Origin: Eurosta solidaginis
Taxonomy: Eukaryota > Arthropoda > Insecta > Diptera > Tephritidae
NCBI RefSeq assembly: GCF_040869045.1
Contig: NC_090319.1
Location: 338,252,302-338,316,301, forward strand
Length of the DNA stretch: 64,000 nucleotides
Direction of reading: 5' to 3'
The notes under the pieces were generated by a model. It was not told the DNA's origin and did not search any database. It saw only the letters and a list, made by a program, of their open reading frames with translations. Positions 32,784 through 42,546 of the stretch are shown here, piece after piece. Made by a program: the position numbers and the translations under genes. Positions within the stretch are counted from its first letter, which is position 1, and each line of letters opens with the position of its first letter.

Positions 32784-33203
32784 ATACATACATACCTACT
32801 ACGTACTTTACTTAAGTTAGAACATCTCATCATTACCATCCATTAACCACAAGCTTTTTTATATCATTGTACGTTGGTTTTTCTGTTACATTATGCAAAT
32901 ACTTCAACCTTTTACTTCTTTTAGCAATAAATACAGCAGGTGCAAGTTAACTTTTTGGAAAAACTATCAAGCAAAACAAATTAATGGTTTCTTTCTTATT
33001 CATTTTGCTTTTGTACGAAACGTTCTGCTAAAAAGATATTGATTACTTAATATTCTTTTAAGCTCATGCTCTTCGTAAACAAAGCAAAATACAGGTAAAA
33101 TGAGAAAATTTTGAGGTTTTGTGAGCAGTCAAGAAGAAAAAAAAACTCTGTAGAAATAATAATAATAAAAAAAAAAACAATAAAAGAAATCAGATTATAT
33201 TAG
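32784..33203. other. Unannotated AT-rich spacer between SINEs
   Basis: No gene seen; A-rich tracts occur near 33135-33185. Confidence 0.4.
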
Positions 33204-33540
33204 AGGCCCGCCGTCGTGTGATGGTAGCGTGCTCCACCTACCACACCAAAGATCATGGGTTCACGCCTCGGACAAAGCAACATCAAAATTTTGGAAACAA
33301 GTTTTTTTCAATTAGAGGAAAAATTTTTCTAAATGGGGTCTCCCTTCAGCAGGGATTTGACAAACACTCCTACTGTTTTTCTGCCATGAAAAGCTGCTTA
33401 CTGAAAACTCATCTGCCTTGCAGATTCCGTTTGACAAACACTCCTACTTTTTTTCTGCCATGAAAAGCTTCTCACTGAAAACTCATCTGCCTTGCAGATT
33501 CCGTCGGAATCGGCATAAACATGTAGGACCCGTCCCGCCA
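33204..33540 (+). mobile_element. tRNA-derived SINE, copy B, with internal duplication
   Basis: The head cgtgtgatggtagcgtgctcc and the B-box-like gggttcacgcctc match the family. A ~75-bp body segment (acaaacactcctac ... gccttgcagattccg) is present twice in tandem, 33358-33431 and 33432-33505. It ends near the catgtaggacccgtc block and lacks the usual 3' third. Confidence 0.75.
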
Positions 33541-33574
33541 ATTTATAGAACAAAAAAAAAATATATATATATAC

Positions 33575-33895
33575 GAAAGCATATGGTGAAGTTTGAAGCT
33601 TCAATCTGATAAATTGAGGATGATATTACAGAAATAATTTTTTCTGCTATAGTGGTGCGATCCAGCCGATTCCAACAAATGTCTAATCGGACACCTAAAC
33701 ATACCAGCTCATCAATTTTGGTGAAGATATCTCATAAATTGAGGGACTAGTTTGTATACAATCAGACAGACGGATAGACGGACATGGCTAAATCAACTCA
33801 GCTCTTCATCCTAATCTATCTCTTCTCCTTTAGGGACTTACAATTTTGAGATTAGTGACAAAGTTAATATAATATCATTTCATTTTTATGAAACG
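33575..33895 (-). mobile_element. Degenerate 5' part of a subfamily-3 Helentron-like element
   Basis: Matches 62930-63260 in patches: gatccagccgattcc, aatgtctaatcggacaccta, ttgagggactagtttg, cagacagacgga and agggacttacaattttg. The terminal inverted repeat is decayed and no 3' end is present. Confidence 0.55.
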
Positions 33896-34315
33896 TTGCT
33901 CGAAAATGTGTAACCGAAAATCAGTTTATGGAAACGTGTTTCTGGGCCCAATGCTTATACTGTCAAGAAAACAAAAAATGCGCAGTTGAGTATAAAAATA
34001 TTAACGAATTTTTATGTGAACAAGAGCTAATATTGTTTTTAAGTTCTTGTATTCTTAAATGGATACATATATATAAAACGTTCTAATCGACGTCCGCATT
34101 ATATTGAGGCCAAGTTATTTTAGAAGTTATCGCGCACTAAGTAATTCAATTTCGAGGAAAACATGACTTTTTCGGTTATGCCGAGAAGCCAGATATATAC
34201 CCATATATACAAGGTTCCAGTGATGACTCAACCCTGTCAGATTATTCATTGTAATTTATACTTATAACTAATAATTTTGAGGTCAATATTTTTTATGAAT
34301 ACAAGCACTTTCTCT
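33896..34315. other. Spacer downstream of the serine protease gene
   Basis: No gene. It includes the 3' flank of the protease; no canonical AATAAA lies close to the stop codon, only the AT-rich cataaaaaatattg on the minus strand. Confidence 0.4.
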
Positions 34316-35275
34316 TAATTAAATATCAATATTCGTGGTATCTTTAATCCAATCCAAGTAGGAAGTGACACGAGTATATGCAGCTGGTAAATCAGTTTCA
34401 CATCCTTCCATTGAAATAACAGACACAATACCAATTTGAATATTTGAAGATGGCAACACCAATGGGCCACCAGAATCACCTCCAAGAAGTTTAATACGAT
34501 TATCAATGGCAGTACAAATTTTTCCGTCATGGATAATATATGAACCATAATATGCTGCAGCACATTCCTCGTTTGAGATCACTCTAAAATAGGCAAAGTT
34601 TAAAACAAGTGAATTCGATGTGTCTCTATCAGAGGTCGAACCCCATCCAGTAGCCACTACAGTTTTATCAACGTAAGTCAGAGGGCGTGAAGCACGATTT
34701 GGTAGGAACACCGGTTGAATGGCATCCGAGCAAATTACAGCTGGAATTTTGATCACAGATATATCATTTCTACCAGCTACCGTTTCGAAGTCGGGATGAA
34801 CTTTAATGTCACGTCGGTATGCCTCCCGTTGTACAATGGCATCTAAGTGATTGATGCTGCCTAAGTATACCGTCACCTTCACTACACTGAAATTGAAAGG
34901 ATTGATTCGATCTGATTGCGTATCGACAGTAAGTTATTGGGTGATTAACATTTTAATTTTCCTTTTCGCCAATTGTCTTACACCCTAAAACATACAGTAC
35001 ATATAATTCAAAACTTACGTGGAAGTACAATGAGCAGCCGTCAGCACCCATTCATTGCTTATTAGGGATCCACCACAAAAGCGATAACATGGACCATCAT
35101 TTAAGTACAAATCAGCTTGATAAGGAAATTGATTAGGAGCTGCCGTTTGCCCATGTGCTATACGTGAACTTACGCGTTCACGTTGTGTATTTCTAGGTTC
35201 CCGAATTTCAAACGCCGAGGCGATGCATAGCAGGAGCCACAAAGCTATCAACGATTTCATGTTGCTACTGTTCAT
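34316..35275 (-). CDS. Secreted chymotrypsin-like serine protease, two exons
   Basis: Exon 1 is 35275-35019, intron 35018-34887 (132 bp, GTAAGT..TTTCAG) and exon 2 34886-34316; the spliced frame is 275 residues. The first ATG gives MNSSN ahead of a second ATG at 35260; either starts a signal peptide with hydrophobic core SLIALWLLLCIASA. A propeptide ends in SSR before IAHG, the activation cleavage. The catalytic triad is present: His in TAAHC, Asp in NDISVIK and Ser in GGDSGGP. By alignment to chymotrypsin spacing, the S1 position 189 is Lys and Cys191 is Leu, whereas its partner Cys220 (EGC) remains. The C-terminus VTSYLDWIKD is typical. Likely a digestive or gut-secreted S1 protease related to the Jonah group. 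No frame damage is seen. Confidence 0.88.
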
Positions 35276-35283
35276 GCAAATTC

Positions 35284-35328
35284 AGACTGACTAAAGCATT
35301 GACTATTTTGGTTTATTTATGATATAGT
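35284..35328 (-). promoter_or_regulatory. Candidate core promoter of the serine protease
   Basis: On the minus strand a TATA-like block, tatatcataaata (about 35327-35315), lies 30-38 bases upstream of TCAGTCT (35290-35284), which fits the arthropod initiator TCAGT. That start would give a 5' UTR of about a dozen bases before the first ATG, common for short digestive protease genes. Confidence 0.45.
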
Positions 35329-35329
35329 T

Positions 35330-35767
35330 CAGTGGCGTACTATGGGATAGTTTGCAATAGTTTGTCATAAATGCATATATTTCGGCAATTCACAGTATAT
35401 AGCTATTTGGCTGCGCAAAAACGAGATTTTAATTTTATATCGATTACGGATACATCGGATAGATTTTAGCCTATCACTTTAACTCCAAAGTTTCAATCGG
35501 TCAAGAGAGAGCAGAATAGTGAGAGTAAGAGCAAGAGTTAAGTTACAAAGAAAGGCGAGATACAGATTGAGGGAAGGTCAAGAAAGAAGAGAACGGTGAG
35601 AGTAATACCAAAAATAAAGCTACACAAAAAATCCAGAGACAGATTTAGGGAAATAGGCGCAGAGCAGTAAAACTATACTTTATTTCGGCATAATTTTGCT
35701 AGTAAAATTAAAAATATTAATTAATTTTATGTATATTATTTGAGAATTTTATTTTAAATATATTTTC
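35330..35767. other. Spacer between protease gene and its broken paralogue
   Basis: Contains a purine-rich stretch (35500-35660, gagagagcagaatagtgagagtaagagc). No coding signal. Confidence 0.4.
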
Positions 35768-36300
35768 AAACATTAAGCCTTGTGTTGTCCTTCATCCAAT
35801 CTAAGTAGTGAGGAACATGAGTACATTCATTTGGCAATTCAACATCGCATCCTTCGGCTGTATTAAATGATGCTATATACCAACTTAAATGTTTGAAGAT
35901 GTCAACACCAATGCATCACCAGAATCACCAGCACAAAGAGATACACTATTTGTAGTAGCAGTACAAATTTTATCAGCATATAGGAGAGATTAACCATAGA
36001 CACCTCTACATGCTTCGCTGGAGATTACTTTAAAATTTGCAAACTATAAAGTCTGAGAATCAGCGGTTGTATTAGCAACTGTACGGCCCCATCCAGCAGC
36101 AACAACCGTTTCGCCATTACATTTAGGATAAGATGATGCACGAGAATGCTGGCGCGCAGGTTGATGTGCATTTGTATATGTTACTGCAGGAATTCTAGTC
36201 AAAGCTATATCATGAAAAGCAGTGTCAGCGTTGAATTTGGCTTGTAATATAAACTTGCTACTGTACACATTAAAGCTATATAGAGTTATATGCATTACTT
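35768..36300 (-). pseudogene. Serine protease paralogue, broken, second-exon equivalent only
   Basis: Minus-strand translation runs from FHDIALTRIPAV (catalytic Asp) through ETVVAAGWGRT to a region of stops, then DKICTATTN, GDSGDALV and finally VPHYLDWMKDNTRLNV with a stop at 35768. At least three in-frame stops or shifts lie between 36060 and 35850, and the GDSGGP motif reads GDSGDA. Unlike its intact neighbour it has a Cys before GDSG (LCAGDSG), so the ancestral form had the usual disulphide. No first exon with signal peptide or TAAHC was found upstream. A tandem duplicate that has decayed. Confidence 0.8.
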
Positions 36301-37085
36301 TGTCACAAAATCATATTTTTCGGTGAGGCATTTACGCATTTGCTGGGTATAAGTACCATTAAAAATGCATGAAATTCAGTACTTATAAGCGGAAAGTGCT
36401 GATATAAAAACCGGCTTTTAAGCACAAAATGAGTTTATACTGACATTCTCGTTAACTGGCACATCTAACATTACCAGTTCAAAACCACACGAGTCAAATT
36501 TTGTTTATATTTTAGTGTTAAAAACCTTTTATTTTCTACGACTTTTCAACGCCGTTTTCGCCATCTTCGGCTAGCGTAAACTGACATTTTATATGACAAA
36601 AATCGTACGCAGAACTGTCAAAAAAACTACAAGCTAGCGTTAACTGAAGGCGGTGAAAATAGCCCAAAGTACACAAAATTGCACGCGCGCAATAAAAATT
36701 TGTTTGAACAGAAAAATCAACATAATGTGTATCCATTTTAAAATACAAGAACTTAAAGTTATCTTAATTAGCACTTGTTTACACAAAATTTCGTTATTAT
36801 TTTTATACTCCATTGCACATTTTTTGTTGTCTAACCTTTGGGCTCAGAAACAGGTTTCCCTGAACTGATAACGATTATCGGTTACATTTACACATTTTCC
36901 ACCAACATTTTTATAGATACCTATCATGCAAATGAAATGTTATTTTTAAACTTTTTAGACTTCCTTACAATTAGTAAAGGTTTACCTATTGCTGACAAAA
37001 AAATATATTTAAATCACGAGGACTTTAAATGATAACAAAACATTACATATAACCGATAATAACTATTAATAATTTATAATTTAAC
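36301..37085. other. Unannotated AT-rich region
   Basis: Short frames on both strands have no recognisable domain. The phrase ctagcgttaactga or ctagcgtaaactga occurs twice (about 36571 and 36632). Nothing else supported. Confidence 0.4.
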
Positions 37086-40000
37086 TTGTCATTTTCATGT
37101 TGGCGTGTCACGGTATTGTCTGGTACCGCTTACGTGCCCCACATAGATGTCCCGAGACCAGCGGATGGTAGCGCTTATCATGAGCCTCTTAATCAGGCTT
37201 GCGTAATAGCGCGTGATGTTCAGAAGGTTTATGACTCGTTCGTTTGCCGGGTCCCATCAGCCCAGTGCTCCAACTATAAAGGCCACCACTCTGACTTCGT
37301 AGCCAAGTATCGACAGCTGGTAAGCAAGCGGCTGGTATTTCTGTAGCTTTTGTTGGCGAGCCTCCTTAAAAGCATCGCCTCTATTTTCGAACGGAATAGC
37401 CACGGCGATCAGAGTGATGCGTCGGCTTACTTCGTCCCGTATGACGACGTCCGGTCTTAGGGTGCCAGCAGTACCGTGGGAGCCCTCTACTATTCTATTT
37501 ACTCTCACGTTGCCGGGGCACCTCAAGGCTCTTACGAGTCTGTCTTGGACGTTGTTGTGGCGCCGCTGTCGTACCGCGGAGGGGGGGGGGGGGGTGCAGT
37601 GGTTAAGCACATGTGGTAGTGTCTCCAGGTCTCTTCCGTATTTGCGACAGCACTTATCTGCGTCTATAAGCCACCTCTTTGCAGCGTTCAGTGGGAGGAC
37701 ATTGAGACGTGCCCGGTGTATAAAACGCCAGTCGGAAACGCGGGTGAATTTTCCCGAGCGGAGAAAGTGGTTAGCTAGTTGTGTCGTGCACGTCACTTCG
37801 AACACCTTGCCTTGGTCGGGTTTGTTTATCAGCATGGCTTCGTAGTGTTGTGTCATACACCGTCGCAGTGTCGAAATGATGCGATGGGCGTCCCCCGGTT
37901 CTATAACTGTGAAGCTCGGATCAGTTGGTGTACCACACTGGATCCATCGGACTCCGGTGGGGACCATGTCCAGCGTAGCTTTACCTTGCTGCTAATTCTG
38001 GCCGCTGCCGTCCGCACCTTAGTCCAATAGTTCGCGATACTGTTTGAACGTGGGACGTTGGATTCGCTGGACAGGTAACTCGCCATGTCTATATGACATG
38101 CTGGTTTTCTTTGCCTTTCCGCTTAGCATCTTAAATGCATGGGCCACGGTGAGGAGATCCATCAGGTCTGCCAGGGGTAACAGCTAGCCACCAACTTTGT
38201 GGGGCGGCATGAAGACGAGTTCGGGACTAGCCCGTTTGGGGCAGGTTCATCTAGCGTTTGGCTGTTCTTACCTTATCGGCCTCGCTCAGATACTCTTTGT
38301 CCACGTCTGACCCTTGCAAAATAAAGTCTAGGTGTGGCAATAGAAACGTTGCCGTAGCATCTATCTTCTGCCATGGGGCCGGCCCTGAGCGGTCCAGTGT
38401 CCGCACGTCGCTCAGAAGTGCTACGGTGCTATGGTGCTCACCGGTGTCTGTCTAATCTGGAAGCCAGTGGGTATTCCGAGGTGGTCGTAATAGTCCCCTG
38501 ACCCCAATGCTCGAACAGGCTGGCCCTGGACTAGGAAGTTCGTAGCCATTGCGTCATTGCCCCTCCCTGGAATGTAGAGCGTTGCGCATTTGGCAGCATT
38601 ATATTTAAGCCCAATAACCCTCGCACCCTTTTCAGCGGCCACGAGCATTTTTCGCATATTGGCCGGATGTATCAGCTATTACCACCACGTCGTCGGCATA
38701 TGCCAGGTTATTAATAAGGGCGTTTCCCAGTTGGTATCCGATCCCTTCTTGGGCTACCGTGCGGACGACAATCTCCAGAATGAGGTCAAACACTACAGGA
38801 CTCAAGGGGAATCCCTGGTGAACTCCTCCCTGCATACTAATGGGCGAGGACATGCCATCTGATACGTTGATTCGTGTTGTCATGCCGTTGTAATTCTGGT
38901 TGATTGTATTCATTATTTTTTTCGGTAGGCCATGTGCTTCGAGAGACTTAAAAATTATAGAGTGTGGAACGGATGTGAACGCGTGGGAGAAATCTAGCCA
39001 CGCGACTACCGCTTCCTTTTTATTTTTCTTAGCGTCACGCAGTACTTTCTGTAGAACGTAATTGTGCTCAAAACACCTTTTGGGAGGGGCTTATACGGCT
39101 ATTGGTCATGGCCCACCTTTTTAGCCGGTCAGCTAGTGTCGCGGCAAAAAGCTTCGGCACCGTGTCCCCTAGGGATATCGGTCTCCAGTTTGCCACCTCA
39201 CTCGCGTCGCCCTTTTTTATAATAGAATGGTGTGGCTTTCTTTACATTTTACTGGAACCGACTCCGTTCTCAACACTGCGTTGAACCACGCTGGCAGCAC
39301 TTGAGCCTTTGGGTCGGCCTTCCGCAGGTTGGAGTAGGTCAGGCCATCAGGACTAGGAGATGAATTTGTCCGACCTCTAAGCCTGTCCATAACATCTTCT
39401 CTGGTGAATGGGCGAGTCAATGCCTCGTTGATTGAGGTGGAGGGGTCTTCACGATCGAATACATTCGGCCAGTCTTCCTCGACGTCTCTGGGCGCAGCCA
39501 GGGTACGAAAGTGGTACTTGAGGGTTGCTAAAGGTATCAGGCAAGTCCTATTGGAACCTGTCAGAATTTCTTGCACCGCTTTCTTCCTGTTGTTCCTATA
39601 TAGACGCTGTGGTCTAGCGGCCTGCCGTATACGATCTGGAGCCTTCCTCTGCGTGGGGGGTTTCTTCCAGCATTACCTGGGTGAGTCCCTCTCACAGTCT
39701 TTCGGTCTGTATGGACGGATAACATCGATAGGTATCTCATAGCTTCGAATGAGGCTTCTTGTAATTTCCCTTGGTCGTTTGATAAGAGAGCCTCGATTAT
39801 TCGCCGTTTATCTGCGTTTGTACCGAGGTGGGCAGTTAATGGCTATACTGGTGATGGTGCGTTGGTTTCCACCATGGGTATGGGGTGTAGCGTGGCCACT
39901 AACGGTGGGCTTGTATGTGGGGTTACTCTTTGCGAATTATCCTCCTCTGACGACGGAGGGGACTGCGCCACTGGTGGTGATTGCATGGAAATTAGTATGT

Positions 40001-40848
40001 TGCTATTGGTTATTGTATTTCCAGCTATTTCCGTTGGCGTAGGTGTTTGGATAATAATTGCGGGTGGGGAGGGTGTCGCTGGTGATAACTGATCGGCATT
40101 TACCAGTGTGTTATCAGAAATTATGTTTTCAGTTCTTTGTGTAGCGGCAGTTGAGGTTGACGACGGGTTCGATGAACCCGAAGCATCCACTGCATACACT
40201 TCGTTACCCATGAGAGGCTGCGTAAGCGGAATAGTCGCTCTTGATTCTATTGTTGAGCGTGTACCTCTTCTTCTAGTCCGAGTATCAACAGCCGGCACTG
40301 GTCGCTCGGACGTTACTCCAATTTGGTGGCGAATATCTTGGCGGCGCTCACTGTCTCTCGCGCCTACCGATGGTACTACACGCTCAGGTACGCAGGTAAA
40401 GCAGTGTTGCCGTACCACTTTTCTCTGATATTTCGCTGTGGACGGAGCCTCAAAAGAGCATCTCCAGCAGCGGAATCGTGGTGGCATATCTGGATGGTAC
40501 TATTTAAGATGGCGCAGGAGATTCCCCTCCTTTCGCAGTCCCGCACAGTGACCAATCCGTCTATCGGAGCACAGCGGGCACAAGAGAGCACGCTCATCCA
40601 CTGGCAGTACAATGATGCTGCCCTCAGCCACTACTTTGGCATCCGGCTCCTCAGCCATCCTACCACCTCAGAGAGGGATGGGATTTATAATTGGACAAAC
40701 AATTACAAGTCAGTCAGTGTCTCAGCCCAAGCTGTCTTGGCGAGACGTTTTCGCTCCCCTTCTTGGTAGTCGGCTCTGAGCCTTCTACCGGGGAACCCAG
40801 TCATACACAAACAACTCCGTACCCTCCAACCAACAGGCTCCGTACTTT
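37086..40848 (-). pseudogene. R2-clade LINE, nearly full length but frameshifted
   Basis: On the minus strand, from right to left: an N-terminal region with Cys/His pairs (about 40610-40380) and a long Ser/Thr/Pro-rich linker (40487-39843); a reverse-transcriptase start (about 39450-39220, SPSPDGLTYSNLR); the central RT boxes GVHQGFPLSPVVFDLILE and AYADDVVVIAD (38820-38690); a thumb segment (38657-38421); then the CCHC-like finger and a restriction-like endonuclease (37700-37270) with RPDVVIRDEVSRRITLIAVA. This single-ORF order with a C-terminal restriction-like endonuclease defines the R2 group. Frameshifts separate the open blocks (one near 38640). The finger reads CCRKYG, with Tyr where the second Cys is expected. 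No 28S rDNA sequence was recognised at either side. Confidence 0.8.
37257..37967 (-). pseudogene. R2-like CCHC finger and restriction-like endonuclease block
   Basis: The longest intact frame of the LINE (236 codons). Residues about 105-130 hold CCRKYGRDLETLPHVLNHC, the finger preceding the endonuclease. Residues about 165-215 hold the PD..D/E-K type nuclease core (RPDVVIRDE ... AVAIPFENR ... EARQQKLQKYQPL) that nicks target DNA for target-primed reverse transcription. A run of about 13 G on the plus strand (37580-37592) encodes a Pro run and is a likely slippage site. Confidence 0.8.
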
Positions 40849-41161
40849 TGTGGTATTACCGCATTACAAGATATTTGTACTTATGTACACGCTAGAATAG
40901 GTCTAACTTGAAATACATAAACAAATGAATTTCACTTTCGAACACACACGAATTACTCATAGCGGCATAACTAAGTTACGTTGAACCCAGCGGGGAGCCA
41001 TATCCATTTACAGTTGTTTAACCCGTAAACATAACTAAATGACAACGTAAGTTTACCGGTGCGACTGACAAAACATTATTACATAGTTAGGTAATAAGAA
41101 TATTGTACTGAATATGTATATAGAAATAAAATGTAGTTATTTTTAGTGTGTAAGTATTGTA
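40849..41161 (+). repeat. LTR fragment (family of 45706-46166), 3'-truncated
   Basis: Nearly identical to 45706-46018, starting TGTGGTATTACCGC, but the last ~150 bases (TATA region, polyadenylation end and CA terminus) are missing. The following sequence from 41162 is unrelated to the LTR. Confidence 0.75.
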
Positions 41162-41643
41162 TTAGGCCTGCCCAAATTTAATGACAAATCAATAATTTGC
41201 ATACCTCAAAGTAGTAGTTTCCATGGAAGTTATCAAAATAACATATTTGAAGGCTGTCAAAGGAAAAGATTTATAAAACATCCTTGGTAAAATTTGCGTC
41301 AGTGGACATATGAAAAAAAAAATACAAATATTTTACAACCAGCCAAAAAATAAGAAAAATAAATTAAAAGATAGAATAATTTTTGCATCCACTGTATCTT
41401 CCTTCCACTAACCAGCTAAACTACTACCGCAAATATAAATTACCTCGCTCTTCCACCAACTACAGCTACTAAATTTTCCGAATAATTAGCTATAAAATTT
41501 TTTATTGGTTCTAAGTTTAATGTAGCCCTAATAAAATGATATAACAATGAAAAGTTGTTATTTAATAGAAATAATTAAAGAAATATATATAAGTATGAGG
41601 TGTTTCAGTTATAAAACCTCCCTTTTAGAGAGATCATAATTTT
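41162..41643. other. AT-rich segment, possibly decayed LTR-element interior
   Basis: A short match (tttgcatccactgta near 41384) to the reverse complement of the LARD interior hints at a distant relative in plus orientation. No coding region. Confidence 0.35.
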
Positions 41644-41995
41644 AGGAAACCGTGGTGTGATGGTAGCGTGCTCCGCCTATCACACCGTATGCCCTGGGTT
41701 CAACTCCCGGGCAAAGCAACATCAAAATTTTAGAAATAAGATTTTTCAATTAGAAGAACATTTTTCTAAGCGGGGTCGCCCCTCGGCAGTGTCTGGCAAG
41801 CGCTCCGATTGTATTTCTGCCATGAAAAGCTCTCAGTGAAAACTCATCTGCCTTGCAGATGCCGTTCGGAGTCGGCATAAAACATGTAGGTCCCGTCCGG
41901 CCAATTTGTAGGGAAAAATCAAGAGGAGCACGACGCAAATTGGAAGAGAAGCTCGGCCTTAGATCTCTTCGGAGGTTATCGCGCCTTACATTTAT
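41644..41995 (+). mobile_element. tRNA-derived SINE, full-length copy C
   Basis: The best-preserved copy: A-box-like tgtgatggtagcgtgctcc, B-box-like gggttcaactccc, body with aagcggggtcgcccctcggc, gccgttcggagtcggc and aggttatcgcgccttacattta, then a T-rich/ATTT tail. Plus-strand insertion into AT-rich DNA. Confidence 0.85.
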
Positions 41996-42546
41996 TTTAT
42001 TTTTTAATTTTAGGAAAAATATTTTTTTACCTTAACTCCGGTAAAATGGAATAGGAAATAGTAATAGGAAAATATTTTACTTCAAACCCCAGTAGAATAG
42101 GAAATATCTTTTACGCTAAATAGAGTTGAATAGTAGTAAAAAATATTCTTACTTCAAATTTCCCAATAGACTAGAAAATGGTAATAAGAAAATAAAAATA
42201 CAAAAAAAATTTACTATTAACTCACAGAATTTAACAAAAACCAGTTTCAAACATAGTATTCCAATTTACTCATCAATAAAACGTAAACACATAAAGAAAA
42301 AAATGCATAAATATGAACCCATGTTGGCATCAAGTGACTATTACTTCATAATAAATTTGCGAACATAACAGATTTTAAGTAGGTCGACACACTTAAAATT
42401 CTGATATGTAAAACCAAATGTCAATAACACTTGAAGCAAAACATTATTCATAAACACCAGCAAATAACCATACAAATGTACATACATATTGTACTTCAAA
42501 AAAAAAAAAAAAAGTGTACAAACAAGAGAACAATAGAAAGAAAAAA
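41996..42546. repeat. AT-rich repeats related to LARD interior
   Basis: Repeats of aataggaaa(t)atat..tttacttcaaa at 42045-42160 and the phrase aataagaaaataaaaatac (about 42186) resemble, on the opposite strand, the ~55-bp repeats and right-hand end of the LARD interior. A poly-A tract lies at 42497-42513. No gene. Confidence 0.4.

Noticed and set aside
39404..40428. Plus-strand frames across the R2-like LINE
   Set aside because: These are shadows of the minus-strand LINE, which carries recognisable RT and nuclease motifs.
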